Positions 8,994 through 16,713 of a stretch of DNA of 23,622 bases are shown here, piece after piece. Source of the DNA: Sphingomonas paucimobilis. Its GTDB lineage: Bacteria; Pseudomonadota; Alphaproteobacteria; Sphingomonadales; Sphingomonadaceae. The translations under genes and the position numbers were made by a program. The stretch is taken from positions 1 to 23,622 of the forward strand of contig CAMAQU010000005.1 of the NCBI GenBank assembly GCA_945860425.1, written 5' to 3'. Positions within the stretch are counted from its first letter, which is position 1. Each line of letters opens with the position of its first letter. The notes under the pieces were generated by a model. It searched no databases, was not told where the DNA came from, and saw nothing but the letters and a program-made list of their open reading frames with translations.

Positions 8994-9275
8994 TCAGGCC
9001 GCGTAGCTGTTACAGCCCCAGAATTGCCAGTTACGAACACGCGGCGCCCGCGACACTTTCGTGATCCAAAGATCAAAGACGCGGGGTTCCCGCAGACAGG
9101 CAATATATCCGATCGCATGAATGAGCAGTGCAATCGGCAGGGCGAGGAAACTTTTGGTGATCAAAAAGGCTTCGGTGGTGACCGCTGCATTGATGATGAA
9201 GAAACTATAAGTGACGCCGGCAAACATCTGCGGCCTTGTGAGGGCGCGATGAACCGGGTGGCGAACAAGATCCAC
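8994..9275 (-). CDS. virB3: VirB3-family T4SS inner-membrane protein
   Basis: This small VirB3-family protein (93 residues from the chosen start) works with VirB4 and VirB6 in the inner-membrane complex. The N-terminal motif VRHPVHRALTRPQMFAGV is diagnostic of VirB3. Two adjacent hydrophobic segments follow (about 18-36 and 42-57). The C-terminus is basic with an aromatic NWQFWGCNSYAA end. I chose GTG at 9275 because GAGGAG lies about seven bases upstream; GTG at 9281 is in frame but sits right against that site. The gene follows virB2 almost directly. Confidence 0.92.
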   Translation of the reverse strand: MDLVRHPVHRALTRPQMFAGVTYSFFIINAAVTTEAFLITKSFLALPIALLIHAIGYIACLREPRVFDLWITKVSRAPRVRNWQFWGCNSYAA

Positions 9276-9284
9276 AATCACTCC

Positions 9285-9590
9285 TCAACCAGCCGACGCG
9301 GCTTGGATGCCGGAAACGATCGCACTCGCCCCAAATAAGATGAAGCAGCCCAGAATGACCGTGGCGCCGAACCGCCAGTTCATCCGCCCGGTGAGCATCA
9401 TAAAGCCAACCGCCGCAACCGCCATAACCGCCACGGCCGTTGCAACATTGCCCAGCAATGTGCCTTGCATCCAGCTGAGCGCGGAAATGATCGGGCCAGA
9501 GCCTTGCGGGTTCACAGTCTGCGCAAATGCGGTCTGCGCGGGCAGCAGGGCCAGGCAGAAAGACAGGAAAAGGCGGCGCATGAACATCAT
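9285..9590 (-). CDS. virB2: VirB2/TrbC-family major pilin
   Basis: This 101-residue prepilin has a positively charged start and a long signal peptide ending near QTAFAQ (about residue 24). The mature part, roughly 75 residues, contains two hydrophobic helices (about 48-67 and 76-95) separated by a short basic loop (TGRMNWRFG). This is the usual pilin layout for VirB2/TrbC. The gene begins right after the virB1 stop (TAA then ATGATG), with GGAG just upstream; the second ATG at 9587 or the fourth codon are possible starts. It would be the structural subunit of the T4SS pilus. Confidence 0.9.
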   Translation of the reverse strand: MMFMRRLFLSFCLALLPAQTAFAQTVNPQGSGPIISALSWMQGTLLGNVATAVAVMAVAAVGFMMLTGRMNWRFGATVILGCFILFGASAIVSGIQAASAG

Positions 9591-10193
9591 TTATCTCCGG
9601 ACTGGTAAGGACAGGCGGCCCATGATGGCCGAGACATAATTTTGGGTTTCGCGAATCCGCGGGATGCCATTGGCCTTGGCCACGCGGGCAGGCCCGGCAT
9701 TATAGGCCGCCAGAGCTTTTTCCAAATCGCCGCCAAACATGTTGAGCATCAGCCGGAGGTAACGCGCACCCCCTTCTAAATTGGCCAAGGGATCATCTGG
9801 GTTCACCCCCATGTCCCGCGCTGTGCCGGGCATCAACTGGGCAAGGCCTTTTGCGCCGACAGGAGAAACGGCACGCGGGTTCCAACGGCTTTCCTGCCAA
9901 ACCAGGGCCTCCAGCAGGCTGGGGCTCAGATCGTAGCGAACGGCGAGACGAGCGATATGCGCCGTCCATTGCGCAGGGCCAACAGACGGAGCCGCGATGG
10001 TTTCACCGGGGTTTTGGCTTGGGTTGGCAAGCCCTTTGTCGACTTCATTAGGGCGTGATCCGCTTGCGCCCCGTGCGACCCAAATAGATGAGCCGCCGGA
10101 GATCTCGAGAACATCGGCAAAGGCCGCAGACGACAGGAGGAGCGACGCGCCAAACGCACCCATTACTCCTGCCAATTTTCCCGCGCGACTCAT
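9591..10193 (-). CDS. virB1: VirB1-like lytic transglycosylase
   Basis: This 200-residue periplasmic SLT-domain (lysozyme-like) transglycosylase opens the peptidoglycan for T4SS assembly. A Sec signal peptide covers residues 1-26 (ending SSAAFA). The catalytic domain begins near residue 80. The catalytic glutamate is probably E101 in WQESRWNPRAVSPVGAKGLAQLMPGTA, quoted here only as the motif core QESRWNP, and AYNAGPARVAKANGIP follows at the far end of the domain. I chose ATG at 10193 because GGAG sits seven bases upstream and this start gives a proper signal peptide; the frame extends to 10226 but without a ribosome-binding site. It is the first gene of the operon. Confidence 0.9.
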   Translation of the reverse strand: MSRAGKLAGVMGAFGASLLLSSAAFADVLEISGGSSIWVARGASGSRPNEVDKGLANPSQNPGETIAAPSVGPAQWTAHIARLAVRYDLSPSLLEALVWQESRWNPRAVSPVGAKGLAQLMPGTARDMGVNPDDPLANLEGGARYLRLMLNMFGGDLEKALAAYNAGPARVAKANGIPRIRETQNYVSAIMGRLSLPVRR

Positions 10194-10227
10194 CAAGATG
10201 CTCCAAAAAGCTAGAGGCCGTCGCATT

Positions 10228-10256
10228 GCGTCATTTACATGACAGTTTCAAGACTT
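10228..10256 (-). promoter_or_regulatory. PHO-box-like site upstream of virB1 (candidate)
   Basis: Read on the minus strand, a perfect PhoB half-site core CTGTCAT lies at 10245-10239. Weaker half-sites lie one 11-bp register away on each side: AAGTCTT at 10256-10250 and ATGACGC at 10234-10228, with AT-rich four-base spacers GAAA and GTAA. The site starts about 35 bases upstream of the virB1 ATG. GTCAT...ATGAC at 10230-10243 is also a short palindrome, so a different operator is possible. Confidence 0.4.
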
Positions 10257-10418
10257 TGGTCGCTTACCCCGAGAATCGGCTCACGCCCTAAGGACCGGAA
10301 TTTGGCAGGAAAACTAGGGTTTGATGTTGGCATATGTCCAGCTCAATGCGGGCCTTAGGCAAGAACGCACCCGACGGCGGAGGGGGTTCGCAACAGCCAC
10401 ATTATCGTCTGCAAAACC

Positions 10419-10458
10419 CTGTCAAATAAGTGAAAAAAAACTGTCATGTTTCTCCCCT
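10419..10458 (+). promoter_or_regulatory. PHO-box-like site upstream of the lipoprotein gene (candidate)
   Basis: Four seven-base units sit in exact 11-bp phase: CTGTCAA (10419-10425), GTGAAAA (10430-10436), CTGTCAT (10441-10447) and CTCCCCT (10452-10458). The spacers are ATAA, AAAA and GTTT. Units one and three match the PhoB half-site consensus CTGTCAT closely; units two and four match weakly. A possible -10 (TAAGAG) begins at 10458. The site ends 62 bases before the lipoprotein GTG. This layout is what a PhoB-activated promoter looks like, but it is a by-eye call. Confidence 0.5.
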
Positions 10459-10520
10459 AAGAGGGAGCGGCGCGTTGGCAGAATCATCTGGCCCGCAAGA
10501 TTTTGTTAAGGGGATACATC

Positions 10521-12116
10521 GTGAAGAATTTTCAAGGCTTCGCCCTTGCCGGCTGCAGCGCCCTCGCGCTCGCTGGTTGCGGCCCAAGCGATATAGCTTC
10601 GCCTGGCTCGGGTGGCAACGTCACCATCAATTACCCGACAAGCGGCACAAGCGGTGGTGGAAGTTCAAGCGGTGGCGGCACGGTCACAGCAGCAGCCGGT
10701 TGCCCGACAATCGCCGATGGCCAAGGCCTGACAGACGCTGGCACGATCTCCGGCCCGACGGGCACATGGCGCGTGTGCCAGCTTCCCCGCACTATCAAGG
10801 CGTCATCCACCCTGAGAAAGTTCCCAGGCGTGCTTTATTCCATGAACGGCCGCGTTGATGTGGGCTGCGACGGTGGCTTTGCTGCGCCAACTTCCAGCGC
10901 GCCGCACACGTCGACCACAATCGGTTGTACGACAGCTTTGACGGCGGACACCAACGTTACCCTTACGATTGAGCCGGGCGTTATCTTGTTCGGCAACACA
11001 GGCCAGTCCTGGTTGGCCGTCAACCGCGGCAACAAGATTTCTGCTGTCGGCTCGGCCACCCAGCCGATCATTTTCACAAGCCGTGACAATGTTCTGGGTC
11101 AGGTCGATGATACATCCCAAGGTCAGTGGGGCGGTGTTGTGCTTTTGGGTCGCGCGCGCACAACCGACTGTAACGTTGGAACGGTCGCCGCCAACACCTG
11201 TGAGCGCGACACCGAAGGTGCCGCAGATCTTGCGCGGTACGGCGGCAATAATGCGGCTGACAGCAGCGGCCGGATGAGCTTTGTGCAGATCCGCTATTCA
11301 GGCTTTGTTCTGGGCGCGAACCGTGAGCTTCAGGCCCTGACCACCCAGTCGATCGGGTCAAATACGGTTCTGAACAATATTCAGTCGCATAACAGCTCTG
11401 ACGACGGCGGCGAGTTTTTTGGCGGCGTTGTGAACATGAAATATTATGTGGCAACTGGCGCTGACGATGACAGCTTGGATGTCGACACAGGCGCTGAGAT
11501 GAACGTGCAATATGCCTTGCTATTGCCGCGCAGCGGCAAGGGCGACGGCCTGTTTGAAATTGACAGCAATGGCAACGAATCAGACACACCACGCACCAAG
11601 CTCCATGTGTCCAACTTCCTCGCTATTCAGCCGCAGACGAGCGCGGACAATGAAGCCAATAATCAAGCGGCCTCCCTGTTCCGCGGAAACTCTGACACAA
11701 CGCTGACCAACGGTGTGTTTCTTGCTCCGAGTAATGAGTGTATTCGTATGAATGGCTCGGGATCCACGCCTGCAACGCTCACGGCGCGGTCGGTTGTGCT
11801 GCAGTGCAATACAGCCAAGTTCCTCGGCTCGGGCAGCTTCACTGCCGCGCAAGTGTCGGGCTTCTTTGGGTCGGGCGCAAACAACAATAATGACGCCTTC
11901 ACCCCGACGCTCGCCACATTGTTTGTCAACGGCAGCAATGAGACGGGTGTAACGGCTTTTGACGCCTCGACCCTGTCTTCTTACTTCACGAAGACAACCT
12001 ATATCGCCGCGGTCCAGAACGGTGCCGATACGTGGTACGCGGGTTGGACATGTAACAGTGCGACGGCCAATTTCGGCACGACCTCAACGGCTTGCACCTC
12101 GCTGCCAACGACCTGA
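10521..12116 (+). CDS. Large secreted or outer-membrane lipoprotein, ElpS-like
   Basis: The product is 531 residues from GTG at 10521, chosen because AAGGGG lies seven bases upstream; earlier in-frame starts lack a site. The N-terminus is a lipoprotein signal with lipobox LALAGC, placing the acylated cysteine at about residue 20. A glycine- and serine-rich linker follows (about 30-60). The rest is rich in N, T, S and G and holds several cysteines. It includes a segment beginning LTIEPGVILFGNTG and GQWGGVVLLGRA, which suggests a right-handed beta-helix or similar repetitive fold. No catalytic motif is visible. With the downstream TonB-dependent receptor and the PHO-like box it resembles the ElpS/receptor pair of Caulobacter crescentus, recalled rather than aligned. 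Function as a surface binding protein is inference. Confidence 0.8.
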   Translation: MKNFQGFALAGCSALALAGCGPSDIASPGSGGNVTINYPTSGTSGGGSSSGGGTVTAAAGCPTIADGQGLTDAGTISGPTGTWRVCQLPRTIKASSTLRKFPGVLYSMNGRVDVGCDGGFAAPTSSAPHTSTTIGCTTALTADTNVTLTIEPGVILFGNTGQSWLAVNRGNKISAVGSATQPIIFTSRDNVLGQVDDTSQGQWGGVVLLGRARTTDCNVGTVAANTCERDTEGAADLARYGGNNAADSSGRMSFVQIRYSGFVLGANRELQALTTQSIGSNTVLNNIQSHNSSDDGGEFFGGVVNMKYYVATGADDDSLDVDTGAEMNVQYALLLPRSGKGDGLFEIDSNGNESDTPRTKLHVSNFLAIQPQTSADNEANNQAASLFRGNSDTTLTNGVFLAPSNECIRMNGSGSTPATLTARSVVLQCNTAKFLGSGSFTAAQVSGFFGSGANNNNDAFTPTLATLFVNGSNETGVTAFDASTLSSYFTKTTYIAAVQNGADTWYAGWTCNSATANFGTTSTACTSLPTT

Positions 12117-12141
12117 GGCTGAACGATTTTGAAAACCAACT

Positions 12142-12180
12142 CGGGGGCAGTCAGTTGCTGGCTGCCCCCGTATCTCTTTT
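12142..12180 (+). terminator. Hairpin terminator between lipoprotein and TonB-dependent receptor genes
   Basis: A 12-bp stem (GGGGGCAGTCAG at 12143-12154 with CTGGCTGCCCCC at 12158-12169, one G-T pair, three-base loop, plus an outer C-G pair) is followed by TATCTCTTTT. It begins 26 bases after the lipoprotein stop. It should stop most transcripts and lower expression of the receptor relative to the lipoprotein, unless the receptor has its own promoter. Confidence 0.8.
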
Positions 12181-12200
12181 GACCCTAGGGGGGAAATAAA

Positions 12201-14948
12201 ATGTCCATCTCACCGCGGCTGGTCGGCGCTGCGCTTTTGACCACAGCCCTGTCTTCGCCAACCTTGGCTTATGCAAACGTGCTGCAAGAGCAAACACCTG
12301 TTGCTGAACCAACTCAGCCTGACGCGACCCAGGCCGATGCCGTTCCGGCTGCGCCGGCTCAGGCTGAGCCGGCTGCGCAGGAGCCAGTGGCGGCTGAGGA
12401 GGAGCAAGTCGACATATCGGTTCCCGGCGGCGAGATTGTTGTCACTGGCCGGCGCGACCGCAACCTTGAAAAGGCGTCACAACAGGTCATTAGCGTTCTG
12501 TCTTCTGCGGAAATTGCGCGGACCGGGGAAGGCAATATTGCCGGTGCGTTGGGCCGCGTGACCGGCTTGAGCGTGGTTGGCAGTGGGTATGTTTATGTCC
12601 GCGGTCTTGGCGACCGCTATTCGCTTGCCCTGCTTAATGGATCCCCCTTGCCGAGCCCGGAACCGCTTAAGCGCGTCGTTCCGCTCGATCTGTTTCCCAG
12701 CAGCGTGATTGCCTCATCGTTGGTGCAGAAAAGCTATTCTGCAAACTATCCCGGTGAATTTGGGGGCGGCGTTATCAACCTGACCACCAAAGCGATCAGC
12801 AAAGAGCCTTTCCTCTCCTTCGGGTTTGGAACATCGGGCGATAGCGAAACCACCGACAAAGTGGGCTATACCTATTTTGGCAGCAAGTCCGACTGGAGCG
12901 GTTATGACAATGGCGCGCGGGATAAGCCCGCCGCCCTCCAGGCCTTTCTAGATAGCGGCAAACGCTTGAGCGACGGCACGGTTAATAGCCAAGCCATTGC
13001 CAGCCAACTCGTCACATCGCGCAATTCCGCGCTACAACGTTGGAGAAATCTCCCGCTCAATGGCTCAGCCTCGCTCTCTGGCGCTAAGTCTTGGGACATT
13101 GGGGACACGACCCTCGGGATCATCGGAACGCTTGGTTACAGCAATAAATGGCAGAACCGTCAGCCGCGCCAGCAGCGGTCGCTCAGCGTCGATTTGTCGA
13201 CAGTTGAGTCAGACTTTATCGGCTTGACGACCGAAAATCGCGTTGTTCTTAATGGGCTTGCCGGCCTTGGTTTAGAATTTGGCGACAATAAGATTCGGTG
13301 GACGAACCTTTACATTCACGACACCGTCAAACAGGCGCGTTTGTCGACAGGGCGCCAGAACCAAACGACGGTTGATCGCATGCGTCAGTCGACAGCGTGG
13401 TATGAGCGGCAGTTGACCAATACCCAGCTGGTCGGTGAGTTTAAGGTGACGCCAGAGCTGAGCTTGGATCTTCGCGGGTCCTATGCCAACTCAAAGCGCA
13501 AAGCCCCATTTGAAATGTTCTTTGAATATGTGCGTTCAAATGCGGCCTCCGATCCTTTGGGCGACTTTTATGTGAACCGCCTGAACAACGGCAATGGCGG
13601 GGATGCGAGCGCGACCTTTTCCGACCTTAACGAAGACCTTTGGGCAGCGAGTGGCGATCTGACCTACAAATTGGATCCGAACCTATCGGTGACAATCGGT
13701 GGCACCATTTCTGACACTCAACGCACCAGCTCTCGTCGCCAGTTCCAAATCCTCGCGCCTTCAATCTGTGAAGGCGCTCCGCTTGACCCCTCATCCTGTT
13801 TGCCGAGCGGCGTGACGGTATTGCGGCCAGACTATTTGCTGTCGGCGTCAGTGATCAACAGCTTTAAGATCGGCTTGATCGAAAGCGATGAAGGCAACCC
13901 AGCCTTTCTTGCACAACTGCGCAACTATGCCGGCTATGGTAAGGCGAACTGGCGGATATCGGATGCTTTGAGCATTGATGCAGGCGTCCGTTATGAATGG
14001 GCGAACCAGCAAGTTGACCCTGTGCAGGTTTTCACAATTCCCGGCGCGGCAACGGCGGGAACCGCGCTCAAGCGCAGCTATTGGCTGCCCGCAGCAACGC
14101 TGACTTGGGAGATTGAAACAGGGCTTCAGGCGCGCCTGAGCGGCTCAAAGACGATCGCCCGTCCGCAATTTCGTGAGTTGATCAACCAGCCTTATTATGA
14201 CCCGGATAGCAACCGTGAATATCGCGGCAATCCGCTCCTCATTGATAGCCAGCTCTACAATGCCGAAGCGCGACTTGAGTGGTATTTTGCACCGCAACAG
14301 CGTGTTTCAGCTGCAGGCTTTTACAAGCGGATCGATAATCCAATTGAGGCCTTTATCAATTCAACTTTCACCACCTCTTACGCCAACGCACCGAAGGCGG
14401 TGTTGTTCGGTGCTGAATTTGATATTCAAAAGGACTTCCAGATTGCGGACACTGGCTTTTTTGCACCGCGCAAACTGGTTCTCGTCGGCAACTACACCTT
14501 CACCAAGTCTGAATTGCAAGTCGGTGCCGCTGATCAGACCAAGGTCTTTGGCGCCTTTTCAACCAATGCGTCGGACTATTTCAAGGACGGTGCAAAGCTG
14601 ACCGGTCAGTCTGACCATATCGTCAACTTGCAAGTCGGCTTTGAAAATGGGGACAAGCTCTCGCAGCAGACGCTGCTGCTGACCTATGCGAGTGATCGTG
14701 TCATCAGCCGTGGTGTGTTCGGCTCTCCGCCCCAGCCCGATGTGAATGAACGCCCTGGCATCCGCCTAGATTTTGTCGCGCGCGAGGGCTTTGAAGTCTC
14801 TGGACGGGAGCTTGAGCTCAAGTTCGAAGCGAGAAATCTAACCGGGCGTCGGCACCGGGAGTTCCAGAAATCTGGGGCCAATATTCTCGATGTGAACAGC
14901 TATGATGTTGGTCGATCCATATCTATTTCGGCCAGCTTAAAGTTCTAA
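12201..14948 (+). CDS. TonB-dependent outer-membrane receptor
   Basis: This 915-residue TonB-dependent receptor imports an unknown ligand across the outer membrane using energy from TonB-ExbBD. A signal peptide covers about 1-25. An alanine-, proline- and glutamate-rich linker (30-70) leads to the TonB box EIVVTGRR at 78-85. The plug domain (about 90-215) includes VISVLSSAEIARTGEGNIAGAL, quoted here only by its core AEIARTGEGN, then YVYVRGLGDRY and GEFGGGVINLTTKA. The rest is a 22-strand beta barrel ending in the outer-membrane signature ISASLKF with a terminal phenylalanine. ATG at 12201 has GGGGGGAA just upstream. Ligand cannot be read from sequence; the context suggests a phosphate-related compound. 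Confidence 0.93.
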   Translation: MSISPRLVGAALLTTALSSPTLAYANVLQEQTPVAEPTQPDATQADAVPAAPAQAEPAAQEPVAAEEEQVDISVPGGEIVVTGRRDRNLEKASQQVISVLSSAEIARTGEGNIAGALGRVTGLSVVGSGYVYVRGLGDRYSLALLNGSPLPSPEPLKRVVPLDLFPSSVIASSLVQKSYSANYPGEFGGGVINLTTKAISKEPFLSFGFGTSGDSETTDKVGYTYFGSKSDWSGYDNGARDKPAALQAFLDSGKRLSDGTVNSQAIASQLVTSRNSALQRWRNLPLNGSASLSGAKSWDIGDTTLGIIGTLGYSNKWQNRQPRQQRSLSVDLSTVESDFIGLTTENRVVLNGLAGLGLEFGDNKIRWTNLYIHDTVKQARLSTGRQNQTTVDRMRQSTAWYERQLTNTQLVGEFKVTPELSLDLRGSYANSKRKAPFEMFFEYVRSNAASDPLGDFYVNRLNNGNGGDASATFSDLNEDLWAASGDLTYKLDPNLSVTIGGTISDTQRTSSRRQFQILAPSICEGAPLDPSSCLPSGVTVLRPDYLLSASVINSFKIGLIESDEGNPAFLAQLRNYAGYGKANWRISDALSIDAGVRYEWANQQVDPVQVFTIPGAATAGTALKRSYWLPAATLTWEIETGLQARLSGSKTIARPQFRELINQPYYDPDSNREYRGNPLLIDSQLYNAEARLEWYFAPQQRVSAAGFYKRIDNPIEAFINSTFTTSYANAPKAVLFGAEFDIQKDFQIADTGFFAPRKLVLVGNYTFTKSELQVGAADQTKVFGAFSTNASDYFKDGAKLTGQSDHIVNLQVGFENGDKLSQQTLLLTYASDRVISRGVFGSPPQPDVNERPGIRLDFVAREGFEVSGRELELKFEARNLTGRRHREFQKSGANILDVNSYDVGRSISISASLKF

Positions 14949-14955
14949 GTTTGAA

Positions 14956-14987
14956 AAGAGGGTGCTGTCGCATGGCAGCACCCTCTT
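14956..14987 (+). terminator. Intrinsic terminator after the TonB-dependent receptor
   Basis: AAGAGGGTGCTG at 14956-14967 pairs perfectly with CAGCACCCTCTT at 14976-14987, with two further pairs inside and a four-base loop. Only a short pyrimidine tract (CCTTC) follows. It begins eight bases after the receptor stop. Confidence 0.85.
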
Positions 14988-15023
14988 CCTTCATGGGCCT
15001 GGTGTTCCCATCTTCATTCCAAA

Positions 15024-15100
15024 TGGCGCGCCCGGCAGGATTCGAACCTGCGGCCCCAAGCTTAGAAGGCTCGTGCTCTATCCAACTGAGCTACGGGCGC
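15024..15100 (-). tRNA. tRNA-Arg (anticodon TCT)
   Basis: The minus strand folds as a complete tRNA of 77 bases including an encoded CCA. The acceptor stem is GCGCCCG with CGGGCGC, discriminator G, then CCA at 15026-15024. The D arm begins TAGCTCAGTTGGATAGAGC, the anticodon loop is CTTCTAA with anticodon TCT, and the T arm is GCAGG-TTCGAAT-CCTGC. It reads AGA arginine codons. No duplicated 3' end marking an integrated element was seen in the window. Confidence 0.96.
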
Positions 15101-15193
15101 GCGATAGGCTGCAGATAGCGCGAAATGTGCGGCAGCGGAACCTTTTGCTGACGACAAGGTGACAGAGCAGGGTTTTCCCGCCAGAGACGGGGC

Positions 15194-16660
15194 ATGATCT
15201 GGGTAACATCACGGCAAACTGGCCTGTCCCTTTTCGGCATTGCGGTGGCGGCGTTGATCGTCGCCACGATGGCGCTGCGGCTATGGGCCAGCCATGGCCT
15301 GCCCTTATGGATTGACGAAAGCTGGACGGCGATGATCGCCAGCCAATCGAGTTGGGGCGCTTTTTGGCGTGAAGTCTGGCTGGATTGCAATCCGCCGCTT
15401 TATTATGCGCTGATGGCGCTTTGGACGAAGATATTCGGCCTGTCCGCTTTTGCCCTGCGTCTGCCCAGCCTCTTGTTCGTGACAGCAGCAGCGCTGCTAC
15501 CGCTCATCTGGCGCGCACCGGGATTGAGCCGGGCGGCAACATTGTGTTGGGCGGCCTTAATCCTGCTCTGGGGGCCGGGATTTGATCTTGCGGCCGATGC
15601 GCGCGGCTATGGTTTGTTGCTGCTCCTGTCCACAGCGCAAGCCCTTGCCTTCATGCACCTGATGCACAGGCCCGATGTGCAGCGGGCAACGCTTTGGGCG
15701 GGGCTTGGGAGTCTTTCGGGCCTCACCCATTATCATGCACTGTTGTTGGCAGGGGTGCAGGGCCTTGCGTTTCTGGCCGTGCATCGCGGGCAGGCGCTGC
15801 GCTGCTGGCCGGCGGCCCTTGCCTTTATCCCTGCCTTTGGCTGGCTTGCCATTCATGCGCCCCGGCTTGCCGATTATGCCCGGCCCGATGTCGCTTGGTA
15901 TGAGGCCATGACGCCCGCTTTGGCCGGAGACTTTATTCAATTTGCGCTCGGCCTGTCGGGCACAGCAGCGGCAATTGCCCTTGTCATTTTGGGCACGACA
16001 ATTGCCGTGTCGCGCGCGCGCGCGGCAACACCCACCGACATACGGGCCAGTCGGGTCCTATGGTTGACCGCGGGGTTGGGCGTTGTGGCTTTGGCGATGG
16101 AATTGGGCCTTGGCACGGCGCGCCCGATGCTGGCGGATCGCTATCTGGTGCCCTTGGTTCCCGCACTGTTGCTGGGGCTTGTGCTAGCCGTGGCGCAGTG
16201 GACCCGATCTGGGCCGGGTCTTGCGGCTCTGGCCCTCCTCTTTGCCCTATGTGTGACGCCACAGGCTCTGCGCGCGCAGCTTGAGGCAAAGACGGCCTAT
16301 GGATTTGCACGGGCCAGCGCCTTTATCGCACCCTCCCATCCCGCGGCACTTCTCTTTTCATGGGATCACCCGGCATCGCGCATTCTTGATCCCGGCTCTC
16401 TGGCCAAGCTGGGCGGGGTCTTTCTGAACCGGGACGGATCGCCTGTTGCTGTTCGCGCCATTGCTCTGCGCCCCGGTGAGGATGGCAATCATCTGCTTCA
16501 GGCAAATCCAGAGGCTGGCGTCATCTGGATTTACAATCGCGCCCGCGCCTCTGCAGCACGAACGCGCCCGCCGGAATTAGAGGCATGGGCTGGCCGCGAT
16601 TGCCAGCTGGAGCAAGGCCGATGGATTGGCATCCTCGCCTGTCGCCCGCAGGGTGGCTGA
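15194..16660 (+). CDS. GT-C-type membrane glycosyltransferase (PMT/ArnT-like)
   Basis: This 488-residue polytopic membrane protein has the layout of GT-C glycosyltransferases that use lipid-linked sugars (PMT, ArnT and related families). A first transmembrane helix (about 11-31) is followed by the external catalytic loop with an acidic pair D41-E42 in LPLWIDESWTAM, and D64 in WLDCNPPLYYALM. About ten more hydrophobic segments follow, and a short soluble domain of about 110 residues ends the protein. The acceptor may be a cell-envelope glycan or protein but cannot be told from sequence. ATG at 15194 has a weak GGGG five bases upstream. It stands alone between the tRNA and the transporter gene. 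Confidence 0.75.
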   Translation: MIWVTSRQTGLSLFGIAVAALIVATMALRLWASHGLPLWIDESWTAMIASQSSWGAFWREVWLDCNPPLYYALMALWTKIFGLSAFALRLPSLLFVTAAALLPLIWRAPGLSRAATLCWAALILLWGPGFDLAADARGYGLLLLLSTAQALAFMHLMHRPDVQRATLWAGLGSLSGLTHYHALLLAGVQGLAFLAVHRGQALRCWPAALAFIPAFGWLAIHAPRLADYARPDVAWYEAMTPALAGDFIQFALGLSGTAAAIALVILGTTIAVSRARAATPTDIRASRVLWLTAGLGVVALAMELGLGTARPMLADRYLVPLVPALLLGLVLAVAQWTRSGPGLAALALLFALCVTPQALRAQLEAKTAYGFARASAFIAPSHPAALLFSWDHPASRILDPGSLAKLGGVFLNRDGSPVAVRAIALRPGEDGNHLLQANPEAGVIWIYNRARASAARTRPPELEAWAGRDCQLEQGRWIGILACRPQGG

Positions 16661-16713
16661 CCCCATCTTCCGACCCGATTTGCCAAATGCTGTCAGCGGG
16701 GTAAAGTTGCGCC

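Noticed and set aside
15024..15100. tRNA-Arg as an attachment site of an integrated element carrying the secretion operon
   Set aside because: I found no second copy of the tRNA 3' end, no integrase and no transposase in the window.
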